From Streptomyces sp. CGMCC 4.7035 (GTDB lineage: Bacteria; Actinomycetota; Actinomycetes; Streptomycetales; Streptomycetaceae): a DNA stretch of 64,000 nt. Of this stretch, positions 26,390 to 34,018 are shown piece by piece. The notes beneath the pieces are model-generated. The model was not told where the DNA came from. It saw only the letters and a list, made by a program, of their open reading frames with translations, and made no database searches. Numbering within the stretch: the first letter of the stretch is position 1; every line of letters begins with the position of its first letter. The DNA lies in assembly GCF_031583065.1 (NCBI RefSeq), contig NZ_CP134053.1:5497001-5561000 (forward strand), given 5' to 3'. The position numbers and the translations under genes are program-made.

Positions 26390-26438
26390 CGCTCGTTCAT
26401 CCTTCCAGTGGCAGGGTGAACACCATACCTCTGACGGT

Positions 26439-26463
26439 GAGCGGGCGCTTAGAGTGCCCGCTC
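26439..26463. promoter_or_regulatory. Inverted repeat upstream of TetR (operator or terminator)
   Basis: GAGCGGGC and GCCCGCTC separated by 9 nt that include GCTTAG. It lies 50 bp upstream of the TetR start and 20 bp after the stop of the small membrane protein gene on the same strand, so it can be an autoregulatory operator, a terminator, or both. Confidence 0.5.
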
Positions 26464-26482
26464 AGAGGAGTGCCTCCCGCGC

Positions 26483-26728
26483 TCAGGGCCTCTCGAAGGG
26501 GTTGTAGGCCCTGCCCGCCGCCTCCTGCCGGTCCCGGATCACCTTGGCCAGAGTGAAGGCGGAGGTGACCAGGTACAGGACGGCGATGCCCAGGAACGCC
26601 CGTACCCAGGCATCGGCGTTCAGCTTGAAGATGCCGACGGCGGTCGCGGCCATGGCGACGGAGAAGGACGCGACGGCCTGGCCGTAGAAGGCGGCCGTGT
26701 TCTGCTGCTTGACCGGTGTGTCACTCAT
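26483..26728 (-). CDS. YiaA/YiaB-family small inner-membrane protein
   Basis: An 81-residue protein with two hydrophobic helices, AVASFSVAMAATAVGIFKL and AFLGIAVLYLVTSAFTLAKV, joined by a short NADAWVR loop; this is the YiaAB two-helix domain. The tail RDRQEAAGRAYNPFERP is cytoplasmic-looking. Function of the family is unknown. It lies 60 bp downstream of the acyl-CoA dehydrogenase gene, possibly co-transcribed. Confidence 0.83.
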   Translation of the reverse strand: MSDTPVKQQNTAAFYGQAVASFSVAMAATAVGIFKLNADAWVRAFLGIAVLYLVTSAFTLAKVIRDRQEAAGRAYNPFERP

Positions 26729-26788
26729 GCGGACAAGGATCGGTGGAGGTGGCCCGCGTCACATCCGCCGAAGTACTCAGGCGCGTAC

Positions 26789-27940
26789 TCAGAACGCCGA
26801 AACCCCGGTCAGCGCACGCCCGATGAGCAGTTTCTGGATCTGGCTCGTGCCCTCGTAGAGGGTCATCACGCGGGCGTCGCGCAGGAGTTTGCCCGCCGGG
26901 TACTCGTCGATGTAGCCGTAGCCGCCGAAGACCTGGAGGGCGTTGTTCGCGGCGCGGACCGCCGCCTCGGAGGCGAAGAGCTTGGCCTTGGACGACTCGA
27001 CGGCGAAGGGCAGTCCGCGGTCGATCAGATCGGCGACCCGCCAGGTCAGCAGCCGTGCCGCGTCCACGTCGACGGCGATGTCGCTGATGAGTTCCTGGAC
27101 GAGCTGATGGTGGGCGATGACCTTGCCGAACTGCTCGCGCTCGGTGGCGTGGCGGACGGCCGCGTCCAGGGCGGCCCGGGCTATGCCGACGCAGCCCGCC
27201 GCGACCGACATACGGCCCTTGGCGAGCGCGGACATGGCGACGGAGAAGCCCTTGCCCTCGGGCGCCAGCATCGCGGTCGCGGGCACGCGGACATCCTGAA
27301 GGACCAGTTCGGCGGTGGCCTGGCCGCGCAGGCCGAGCTTGCCGTGGATCGCGCGGCGGGTCAGGCCGGGGGTGTCGGTCGGGACGAGGAAGGCGGAGAT
27401 CCCCTTGTGGCCGGGTGCGTCGGTGGAGCGGGCGAACAGCAGCACCACGTCGGCCCAGGTGCCGTTCGTGATGAACATCTTGGTGCCGTTGATCACGTAG
27501 TCGTCGCCGTCGCGCACGGCCTTCGTGGTGAGGTTGCCCGCGTCGGAACCGGTGCCCGGTTCGGTGAGCCCGAAGCAGCCGACGTACTCCCCGGAGGTGA
27601 GTCCCGGCAGCCACCGTCGCTTCTGGCCCTCGCTCCCCCAGGCGGCGATCGTCTTGGCGACCAGCCCGAGGGAGACGGACACGATTCCGCGCACGGAGGA
27701 GTCACCGCGGCCCAGTTCCTCCGTGACCAGGCAGTACGCGAGGTGGTCGCCGCCGGAGCCGCCGTACTCCTCGTCGATCGTGAGCCCGAGGAAGCCGACC
27801 TCGCCCAGCTTCTTCACGATCGACCGGTCGACGTCCTCCGCCCGGTCCCAGGCGACGACGTGCGGGGTGATCTCGCGGTCCACGAAGTCCGCGGCCAGCC
27901 GCCGGACGGCGGCCTGCTCCTCACTGAGCTCCAGGTTCAC
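26789..27940 (-). CDS. Acyl-CoA dehydrogenase
   Basis: A 383-residue flavoenzyme of the short/medium-chain acyl-CoA dehydrogenase group. Visible marks are CFGLTEPGTGSDAGNLTT (FAD and substrate binding), YVINGTKMFITNG, GLRGQATAELVLQDV, QVFGGYGYIDEYPAGKLLRD and the catalytic base glutamate in LYEGTSQIQKLLIGR. It catalyses alpha,beta-dehydrogenation of acyl-CoA, passing electrons to ETF. It is divergent from a TetR gene whose probable operator (28010-28028) lies between them 70 bp from this start, so control by that TetR protein is likely. Confidence 0.9.
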   Translation of the reverse strand: MNLELSEEQAAVRRLAADFVDREITPHVVAWDRAEDVDRSIVKKLGEVGFLGLTIDEEYGGSGGDHLAYCLVTEELGRGDSSVRGIVSVSLGLVAKTIAAWGSEGQKRRWLPGLTSGEYVGCFGLTEPGTGSDAGNLTTKAVRDGDDYVINGTKMFITNGTWADVVLLFARSTDAPGHKGISAFLVPTDTPGLTRRAIHGKLGLRGQATAELVLQDVRVPATAMLAPEGKGFSVAMSALAKGRMSVAAGCVGIARAALDAAVRHATEREQFGKVIAHHQLVQELISDIAVDVDAARLLTWRVADLIDRGLPFAVESSKAKLFASEAAVRAANNALQVFGGYGYIDEYPAGKLLRDARVMTLYEGTSQIQKLLIGRALTGVSAF

Positions 27941-28009
27941 GAGGCGTCACCCCAAGGAAGTTCGAAGTTCCGAGTCCGGAACGCGGAAATCTTTGAAAAC
28001 CGCACATTT

Positions 28010-28028
28010 AAATTAGCACTGCTAGTTT
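28010..28028. promoter_or_regulatory. Palindromic operator AAACTAGCAGTGCTAATTT (minus-strand reading)
   Basis: A 19-bp near-perfect palindrome (AAATTAGCACTGCTAGTTT on the plus strand; 17 of 19 symmetric) in the divergent acyl-CoA dehydrogenase/TetR promoter region. It overlaps the predicted -35 region of the TetR promoter. A related 19-bp site at 32542-32560 precedes the aldehyde dehydrogenase operon. Confidence 0.65.
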
Positions 28029-28041
28029 CCAGTCGCAGCCC

Positions 28042-28047
28042 TACAAT
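28042..28047 (+). promoter_or_regulatory. -10 element for a leaderless TetR transcript
   Basis: TACAAT ends 7 nt before the ATG at 28055 and no ribosome site is present, so transcription probably begins at the start codon. The -35 position falls inside the palindrome at 28010-28028. Confidence 0.5.
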
Positions 28048-28054
28048 GTGCGCC

Positions 28055-28696
28055 ATGGCCCGACCGCGCAAGCCCCTCCTCAACACCGACCGCATCGTCG
28101 CCACGGCACGGGAGCTGGTGGACGCGGAGGGCCTCGCGGCCGTCTCCACGCGCAGGCTCGCAGCCGAACTCGGGGTCAGCGGCCCGTCCCTCTACAACCA
28201 CTTCCGGACGAAGGACCAGATCCTGGAGGCGGTGGCGGACTCGGTCAGCGCGCAGGTCGACCTCTCGATGTTCGAGGACGGCCGCGACTGGCGGACCGCG
28301 CTGCACGACTGGGCGGTCTCCTACCGGGCCGCGCTGCGCGACCACCCGAACATCGTGCCGGTCCTGGCGAGCGGACCCGGCCGCCGCCCGGCCGCGCTGC
28401 GGCTCGCGGACGCCGTGTACGGCGCGATGGTCGACGCGGGCTGGCCGCCCGCACACGCCACCTCCATCGGCGCGCTGATGCGCTACTTCGTCATGGGGTC
28501 GGTGCTCGGCTCGTTCGCGGGCGGTTTCGTCGACGACGAGACGGCCTACGACCCGGCCGACTACCCCCACCTCGGCCAGGCCCACCGCCTCGCCGAGCAG
28601 CAGGAGAAGATCGACGAACGGGCCTTCGAGACCGGGTTGACGGCGCTGCTTGACGGGCTGGAGCGGCAGTACGAGCAGGTGAGGCGCCCCGCGTAG
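28055..28696 (+). CDS. TetR/AcrR-family regulator
   Basis: A 213-residue TetR protein. MARPRKPLLNTDRIVATARE leads into the HTH VSTRRLAAELGVSGPSLYNH (about residues 34-53) and FRTKDQILEAVADSVSA. The C-terminal domain has the YRAALRDHPNIVPVLASGPG pattern of the TetR_C group. ATG 28055 is chosen over the in-frame ATG at 28046 because of the -10 box at 28042. It probably represses itself and the divergent acyl-CoA dehydrogenase gene. The matching palindrome at 32542 suggests that it also controls the aldehyde/alcohol dehydrogenase operon. Confidence 0.87.
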   Translation: MARPRKPLLNTDRIVATARELVDAEGLAAVSTRRLAAELGVSGPSLYNHFRTKDQILEAVADSVSAQVDLSMFEDGRDWRTALHDWAVSYRAALRDHPNIVPVLASGPGRRPAALRLADAVYGAMVDAGWPPAHATSIGALMRYFVMGSVLGSFAGGFVDDETAYDPADYPHLGQAHRLAEQQEKIDERAFETGLTALLDGLERQYEQVRRPA

Positions 28697-28711
28697 GGCG
28701 GGCTTGCCATG

Positions 28712-28729
28712 CTTCGGTGGGCACCGAAG
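28712..28729. promoter_or_regulatory. Perfect palindrome CTTCGGTGggCACCGAAG upstream of the ArsR-type gene
   Basis: An 8-bp perfect inverted repeat with a 2-bp spacer, 23 bp before the start of the ArsR-like regulator gene. Position and symmetry suggest an autoregulatory operator. Confidence 0.6.
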
Positions 28730-28752
28730 TGTCCCTGCCCCATGCTGGACGC

Positions 28753-29472
28753 ATGACGAGGCGGAGGGATGCCGGAGCGGCCGGGCTGGCCCGTCTCGCC
28801 GGGCTGATCGCCGACGAGACGCGGGCCGCCTGCCTGCTGGCGCTGCTGGACGGACGGGCGTGGACCGCCGGTGAGCTGGCGCGGCACGCGGGTGTCGCGG
28901 CGTCGACGCTGAGCGAGCATCTGGGCAAGCTCGTCGCTGGTGGGCTGCTGGCCGAGGAGCGGCAAGGGCGGCACCGGTACGTACGGCTGGCCGACGCGCG
29001 GGTCGCCCAGCTGGTCGAGGACCTGGCCGCGCAGATCGCGCCGGGCGCCACCGCCGGGCCTACGCGCACGCTGCGGGAGGCGAGCGCCGGTTCCGCGATG
29101 GCCCGCGGCCGCACCTGCTACGACCACCTCGCCGGGCGGCTCGGCATCGCCGTCACCGACGCGCTGACCGTACGGGGGCTGCTGCGGCAGGACACCGGAT
29201 TCGCGCTCACGGACGCGGGCCTCGAGTGGTTCGACACCCTCGGCATCGGGCTGGACCGCAAGGGCGGCCGCCGCCCGCTGGCCCGCGCGTGCCTCGACTG
29301 GACCGAGCGGCGCCCCCATCTCGCGGGTGTCGCGGGCGCGGCCCTGTGCCGGCACGCCCTGGACGCGGGCTGGTGCGTGCGCATCGGCTCCGAACGGGCC
29401 GTGAAGGTGACGGCGGCGGGTGAGCGCGCGCTGTCCGAACTGCTGGGAATCGAGGCGGACACGCTGCGCTGA
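28753..29472 (+). CDS. ArsR-type winged-helix regulator
   Basis: A 239-residue transcription factor. The N-terminal ArsR-like winged helix reads LARLAGLIADETRAACLLAL, then AGELARHAGVAASTLSEHLG (recognition helix) and GGLLAEERQGRHRYVRLADA (wing). The C-terminal half includes RTCYDHLAGRLGIAVTDALT, CLDWTERRPHLAGVAGAALC and a closing LSELLGIE, an arrangement common in a Streptomyces subgroup that lacks the classical metal-binding ELCVCDL motif, so the effector is probably organic. ATG 28753 is preferred to the GTG at 28717, which would place the operator inside the gene. Its usual partner, a transporter, is a pseudogene immediately downstream. Confidence 0.82.
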   Translation: MTRRRDAGAAGLARLAGLIADETRAACLLALLDGRAWTAGELARHAGVAASTLSEHLGKLVAGGLLAEERQGRHRYVRLADARVAQLVEDLAAQIAPGATAGPTRTLREASAGSAMARGRTCYDHLAGRLGIAVTDALTVRGLLRQDTGFALTDAGLEWFDTLGIGLDRKGGRRPLARACLDWTERRPHLAGVAGAALCRHALDAGWCVRIGSERAVKVTAAGERALSELLGIEADTLR

Positions 29473-29544
29473 CCCCGGCCGTCATCCCGGCGCGCCCGCG
29501 CCCGGTTGCCGTCTCGACGTCCGAAATCGCGAGTCGGCACACCT

Positions 29545-29950
29545 CTCGCCTCGTACGCGGCCGGGTTCGTCGCGCAGAAGCCGGTGCTGGGCGCGGCGTG
29601 CGCGCTTCTGGTGACGACGTTCGGGTGTCTCGTCGGGGCCGTCCTGTGTCTGCCGTTCGCGGGGAAACTGGTCCACGAGGCGTCCCGGGCTCCGGTCTCC
29701 GCGACGCTCAACATGGTGTACCTGGGCGTCTTTCCGCTGGCGCCGGCCTTCACGACCTGGGCGTACGCGCTGGCCCGTACGACCGCGAGCCGCATGGGCG
29801 CGACGACGTACGCCGTGCCCGCGCCGGTCGTCCTGATGTCCTGGCCGGCGCTCGGCGAGGTGCGGGGCTGCTCACCTTGGCGGCGGCATGCTGTGCCTGG
29901 CGGGGGTGGCGGTGTCGCGGTCCCGGCCCCGTAAGACCTCGGCCCCGTAA
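29545..29950 (+). pseudogene. Degenerate EamA/DMT transporter (N-terminally truncated, frameshifted)
   Basis: The frame opens with LASYAAGFVAQKPVLG and continues as recognisable EamA sequence (VTTFGCLVGAVLCLPFAGKL, MVYLGVFPLAPAFTTWAYAL, GATTYAVPAPVVLMSWPALG). After LGEV the frame is broken twice within about 20 bp, and another frame resumes GGMLCLAGVAVSRSRPRK to a TAA at 29948. The first half of the transporter is missing. It was presumably the target gene of the ArsR-type regulator upstream. The end is marked by two tandem copies of GGCCCCGTAAGACCTC (29925-29956). Confidence 0.72.
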
Positions 29951-30018
29951 GACCTCGGCCCCGGAACCGCTCGCCACAACACCCGATCAGGTACCGGCGA
30001 CGGAGTCCTGGAACTGGC

Positions 30019-31101
30019 CTAGAACACCACCAGCGCCCGGCCGCCCCGGCCCGCCAGCATGTTCTCGAAGGCCGCCGGGATCCCTTCCAGCGCGATCCGT
30101 TCCGTCACCAGCGCGCCCAGGTCCAGGCGCCCGGCCCGTACGTGCTCGGCCAGCACCGGCAGGTCCTCGGCCGGGTCGGAGTTGCCGTAGACGCAGCCCG
30201 ACAGTGTGCGGCCCCAGTGGAAGATCTCCAGGGCGTTGAACGTGACCTGCTGGTCCTTGCCGCCGATGCCGACGACCGTCGTACGGCCGCCACGGCGCGT
30301 GGAGTCCCAGGCCGCACGGATGGTGACGCCGCGGCCCACGCACTCCACCGCCACGTCGACGCCCTGCTTGTCCGTCAGGCCGCGGATCTCACGGGGCGTG
30401 GTGTCGGAGGCGAGTACGAAGTCCGTCGCGCCGGCCCGCCGCGCCAGTTCCTCCTTCTCGGGGGACACGTCCACCGCAATGATCCGCTCCGCGCCCGCGA
30501 TGCGCGCCGACTGGAGCGTCGCGAGGCCCACACCGCCGACGCCGAACACCGCGACGGTCTCCCCCGGCCGCACCTGCGCCGCGTGGTGCACGGCCCCGTA
30601 TCCGGTGAGCACGGCGCAGCCCAGCAGGGCCGCGTCGGTCAGGGGCACACCGTCCGGGACGGGCAGCACGCAGGACGCGGCCACCACAGTCTCCTGCGCG
30701 AACGCGGCCACGTTCAGGCCGGGATGCAGGTCCGTGCCGTCGTCCGCGCGGCGGGCGTGGACATCGGCGGCGCCGGTCAGCGCGTTCGCGCACAGCCATA
30801 CCTCGCCCAGCGCGCAGGCATGGCAAGCGCCGCAGGACGGCGCCCAGTTGAGGACGACGCCGTCACCCGGCACGACATGGGTGACGCCCTCCCCCACGGA
30901 CACCACCGTGCCCGCGCCCTCGTGGCCGAGGACAGCGGGCACCGGCACCCGCATGGTGCCGTTGGACAGGGAAAGATCGGAGTGGCAGACCCCGGCGGCG
31001 GCGAGCCGGACCCGGACCCGGCCGGGGCCCGGTTCCGGAAGCTCGATGTCGGTGACCTCCAGCGGGGCGCCGACGGCGGGCAGAACAGCGGCTCGGACCA
31101 T
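30019..31101 (-). CDS. Zinc-dependent alcohol dehydrogenase, class III-like
   Basis: A 360-residue medium-chain dehydrogenase. Catalytic zinc ligands are in AAGVCHSDLSLSNG and LGHEGAGTVV. The structural zinc site is CGACHACALGEVWLC. The cofactor site is VAVFGVGGVGLATLQSARIA. The C-terminal FNALEIFHWGRTLSGCVYGN pattern is found in mycothiol-linked and long-chain alcohol dehydrogenases (AdhD type). It starts 5 nt after the aldehyde dehydrogenase stop, so the two form an operon converting an alcohol to an acid through the aldehyde. Confidence 0.87.
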   Translation of the reverse strand: MVRAAVLPAVGAPLEVTDIELPEPGPGRVRVRLAAAGVCHSDLSLSNGTMRVPVPAVLGHEGAGTVVSVGEGVTHVVPGDGVVLNWAPSCGACHACALGEVWLCANALTGAADVHARRADDGTDLHPGLNVAAFAQETVVAASCVLPVPDGVPLTDAALLGCAVLTGYGAVHHAAQVRPGETVAVFGVGGVGLATLQSARIAGAERIIAVDVSPEKEELARRAGATDFVLASDTTPREIRGLTDKQGVDVAVECVGRGVTIRAAWDSTRRGGRTTVVGIGGKDQQVTFNALEIFHWGRTLSGCVYGNSDPAEDLPVLAEHVRAGRLDLGALVTERIALEGIPAAFENMLAGRGGRALVVF

Positions 31102-31106
31102 CTCGT

Positions 31107-32504
31107 TCAGCGCTCCCGGAACTGGAGGGACTTGGTCTGGAGGTACTCGGCGAGCCCGTGCGCGCCCAGCTCGCGGCCCACCCCGGACTGCTTGTAACCC
31201 CCGAACGGCGCACGGGGGTTGAACCGCCCGCCGTTGATGTCGACCTGCCCTGTCTCCAGCCTCCGCGCGAACGCGACCGCCTCCTCGTCGTCGCCCGCCC
31301 AGACGGCGCCGGCCAGCCCGTACACCGTGCCGTTCGCGATCCGCAGCGCGTCCTCCTCGTCCTCGTAGGGGAGGATCGAGAGGACCGGACCGAAGATCTC
31401 CTCCTGCGCGATCGTCATCTCGGGGGTGACATCGGCGAAGACGGTGGGCTGGACGAAGTAGCCCTTCTCGCGGGGGGACTCCGGGCCGCCCGCGACCAGT
31501 CGCGCGCCCTCCGACACGCCCTTGTCGATATAACCGCGCACGCGCGCCTGCTGCTTGGCGTTCACCACCGGACCGATGCGGTCGCCGTACTTCGCGACGG
31601 CCTCGGCGGCCAGTCCGACCGCCTCCTCGTACTGGTCCCGGTGCACGAGCATCCGCGTCCACGCGCTGCACATCTGGCCGGAGTTGGCCATCACGTTCGC
31701 GACACCGACGTTCACCGCCCTGGCGAGGTCCGCGCTCGGCAGGATGACGTTCGCGGACTTGCCGCCCAGTTCAAGGGCGACCTTCTTGACGGCCGCCCCC
31801 GCCGTCGCGCCGATCTGTCTGCCCACCGCCGTGGAGCCGGTGAAGGAGACCAGGTCGACGCCCTCGTGCTCGGCGAGTGCCTGGCCCGCGACCGGGCCGC
31901 GGCCGGTGACGAGGTTGAACACCCCGGCCGGTACGCCCGCCTCATGGACGGCCTCGGCGAACAGCTGGGCGGTCAGCGGGGTGTCCTCGGCGGGCTTGAG
32001 CACGACCGTGCAGCCCGCCGCCAGGGCCGGGGCGACCTTGGCGACGATCTGGTGGAGGGGGTAGTTCCAGGGGGTGATGGCGCCCACGACCCCGACCGGT
32101 TCCTGGTGGACGGTGGAGTTGCCGACCTTCTCCTCGAAGGAGTGGGTGGCGGCCAGTTCGGCGTACGAACCCGCGACCACGATCGGCAGTCCCACGTGGA
32201 CGGACTGCGAGAACGGCAGCGGTGAGCCCAGTTCGGCCGTGACGGTCTCGGCGATCTCGTCCTTGCGGGCGACGAGTGCGTCGCGGAGGGCGGTGAGCCG
32301 CGCGGCCCGCTCGACCGGTGCGGTGGCGGCCCACGCCGGGAGGGCGGCCCGAGCGGCGCGTACGGCGGCGTCGACGTCCTCGGCGGTGCCCGCCGGGACG
32401 CGGCCGATGACCTGCTCGTCGACCGGGTTCACGACCTCGATGGTGTCCTGGCCGACGGCGGGGCGCCAGGCGCCGTCGATGTACATGCCGTCATGTGCTT
32501 TCAT
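31107..32504 (-). CDS. NAD(P)-dependent aldehyde dehydrogenase
   Basis: A 465-residue ALDH-superfamily enzyme. It has the cofactor segment GAITPWNYPLHQIVAKVAPA, VSFTGSTAVGRQIG, the general-base glutamate in LELGGKSANVIL and the catalytic cysteine in SGQMCSAWTRMLV, then PTVFADVTPEMTIAQEEIFG. ATG 32504 has GGAGG at the right distance; ATG 32510 abuts it. First gene of an operon with the alcohol dehydrogenase. The palindrome at 32542 just upstream resembles the operator of the TetR gene at 28055, suggesting control by that regulator. Confidence 0.9.
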   Translation of the reverse strand: MKAHDGMYIDGAWRPAVGQDTIEVVNPVDEQVIGRVPAGTAEDVDAAVRAARAALPAWAATAPVERAARLTALRDALVARKDEIAETVTAELGSPLPFSQSVHVGLPIVVAGSYAELAATHSFEEKVGNSTVHQEPVGVVGAITPWNYPLHQIVAKVAPALAAGCTVVLKPAEDTPLTAQLFAEAVHEAGVPAGVFNLVTGRGPVAGQALAEHEGVDLVSFTGSTAVGRQIGATAGAAVKKVALELGGKSANVILPSADLARAVNVGVANVMANSGQMCSAWTRMLVHRDQYEEAVGLAAEAVAKYGDRIGPVVNAKQQARVRGYIDKGVSEGARLVAGGPESPREKGYFVQPTVFADVTPEMTIAQEEIFGPVLSILPYEDEEDALRIANGTVYGLAGAVWAGDDEEAVAFARRLETGQVDINGGRFNPRAPFGGYKQSGVGRELGAHGLAEYLQTKSLQFRER

Positions 32505-32541
32505 CGTCATCCTCCGGGCCGGGGCAGCGTCGTGCGGGCCC

Positions 32542-32560
32542 AAACTAGCGCCGTTAGTTT
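32542..32560. promoter_or_regulatory. Palindromic operator AAACTAGCGCCGTTAGTTT
   Basis: A 19-bp inverted repeat (arms AAACTAGCG and CGTTAGTTT, one mismatch) 38 bp upstream of the aldehyde dehydrogenase start. It matches 14 of 19 positions of the site at 28010-28028. Confidence 0.6.
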
Positions 32561-32606
32561 TGGGACGCCAGAGGACTCCGTGGTGCGGGCACGGATCGGG
32601 TCGCGG

Positions 32607-33902
32607 TCAAGCGCGGAACCGGACTCCGGGTTTCTCGCCCCCTCCGCCCCTGCCCTTCCCGTCCCTGGGGGCTGCCGCCCCCGTACCCCCGCTTTTCGGC
32701 CTTGACGGCCTCGTTCTCAATCGCCGGACGGGCTGAAGACCCGCGGGTGAGCGCAGCGCGATCCCGGACGAGAGCAGCAGCAGCACGCCGAGCATCACGA
32801 ACGGCGCGGCCACGCCCGCGACCCCGGCCACCAGGCCCGCGGCGGCGGGCGCCGCGACCTGGCCGAGGCGGTTGCCGGTCAGCCGCAGGGCGAGGGCGGT
32901 GGAGCGGGCCTCGTCGGGCGCGGCCTGCACGACGGTCGTCATGGACAGCGGCTGTCCGACGCCCAGACAGAACCCGAGCACGGCGAGCATCACGCCGAGC
33001 GCCCAGACCGGCACCGGCAGCGCGATCCCGGCACAGAGCACCGCCGCCGTCAGACAGGTCAGGGTGAGCAGCACGGCCCGGCCGAGCAGCCGCAGCAGCG
33101 GGGTCAGGACGAGTCGGCAGGCGATGGTGGCCGCCGCGCGCAGGCTCAGCAGGACACCGACAACGGACGGGGTGATGCCGCGCTGGTCGCCGACGACCGG
33201 CAGATACGCGGTGAGGATGTCGGTCGCCGACAGCACGGCGAGGCTGATGAAGATGCCGGCGGGCACGCCCCGGGAGCGCAGGATGCGGTGGACAGGAACG
33301 CGGTCCCTCCGCGCCGTACGGGACGCGGCCTTCGTACGGCGTTCGATGCGCCACAGCGACGTGAACGCGACCGCGGCGCCCGCGCCCGCCACCACGAGAG
33401 CGAGCGCGCTGGTGGCCGCCCTGTCGGGGCCGTGGACCAGGGCGCCCGCGGCGATCGGACCGACCAGCTGGCCGAGCGAGGCGCCGATGGTGAAGTGGCC
33501 GAAGTTGCGGTCCTGCTCATGGGGCTCGGACCGGCGGGCGACGATCGACTGGGCTCCGATGACGAAGCACAGGTGACCGAGGCCCATCACCCCGCTCCAC
33601 GCCGCCATCGCCGGGAGGGAACCCGCGACGCCGCTCAGCGCGCAGCCGCCGGATATCAGCACCACACCGGCCAGCAGCAGGGGCGTGCACCGGCCGTGGT
33701 CCGTGCGCCGGCCCAGGGGTACGGCGACGAACAACGGGAGCAGCGCGTACACACCCGCGATCACACCGACCGCGCGTTCGTCCGCGCCCAGCGCGAGGGC
33801 CCGGTAGGAGACGGCGGGCCGGGCCATCGACACCGCCCCCTGCGCGAAGCCGAAGGCGATGACGAGGCGGAGCAGCCAGCCGCGGTTCCCACCGGGCCCC
33901 AT
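32607..33902 (-). CDS. MFS transporter with a repeat-derived C-terminal tail
   Basis: A 431-residue major facilitator protein with twelve predicted helices. GVYALLPLFVAVPLGRRTDH is the conserved loop 2-3 motif region (G-x-x-x-D-R variant). The gene starts at an ATG with AAGGAGG 9 nt upstream; longer readings run into repeats. After the last helix (FVMLGVLLLLSSGIALRSPA) comes an R/G/P-rich tail of about 45 residues encoded within the dispersed element at 32640-32737, which is unlikely to be ancestral. Cargo is unknown. It lies between an ALDH operon and a citrate-type transporter, all on one strand. Confidence 0.84.
   Translation of the reverse strand: MGPGGNRGWLLRLVIAFGFAQGAVSMARPAVSYRALALGADERAVGVIAGVYALLPLFVAVPLGRRTDHGRCTPLLLAGVVLISGGCALSGVAGSLPAMAAWSGVMGLGHLCFVIGAQSIVARRSEPHEQDRNFGHFTIGASLGQLVGPIAAGALVHGPDRAATSALALVVAGAGAAVAFTSLWRIERRTKAASRTARRDRVPVHRILRSRGVPAGIFISLAVLSATDILTAYLPVVGDQRGITPSVVGVLLSLRAAATIACRLVLTPLLRLLGRAVLLTLTCLTAAVLCAGIALPVPVWALGVMLAVLGFCLGVGQPLSMTTVVQAAPDEARSTALALRLTGNRLGQVAAPAAAGLVAGVAGVAAPFVMLGVLLLLSSGIALRSPAGLQPVRRLRTRPSRPKSGGTGAAAPRDGKGRGGGGEKPGVRFRA
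32640..32737. repeat. Dispersed Streptomyces intergenic element inside the MFS 3' end
   Basis: Contains the stem GGGGGC-TGCC-GCCCCC (32667-32682), a GGCCTTGACGGCC-type dyad and the word TCTCAATCGCCGGACGGGCT, which I recognise as a frequently repeated intergenic sequence of Streptomyces genomes. Here it is read through as the MFS C-terminal tail. Confidence 0.6.
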
Positions 33903-33924
33903 GGTCGTGTCCTCCTTGGAGAGT

Positions 33925-33998
33925 CGGATGACGTCTGGAGGGTCATGACGTCTGGAGGGTCGGATGACGTCTGGAGGGTCGGATGACCTCTCCACGTC
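33925..33998. repeat. Tandem 17-19 bp repeats upstream of the MFS gene
   Basis: Three near-identical copies of GGATGACGTCTGGAGGGT (33925-33979, the middle one shorter) and a fourth diverged copy. They fill the 116-bp gap between the CitMHS stop and the MFS start, so they lie in the leader or promoter of the MFS gene. Confidence 0.8.
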
Positions 33999-34018
33999 CG
34001 CCTGATGACCTCTACGCG

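Noticed and set aside
27107..28054. Long plus-strand frame joined to TetR(28055)
   Set aside because: It is the antisense of the acyl-CoA dehydrogenase; the TetR homology begins exactly at the ATG at 28055.
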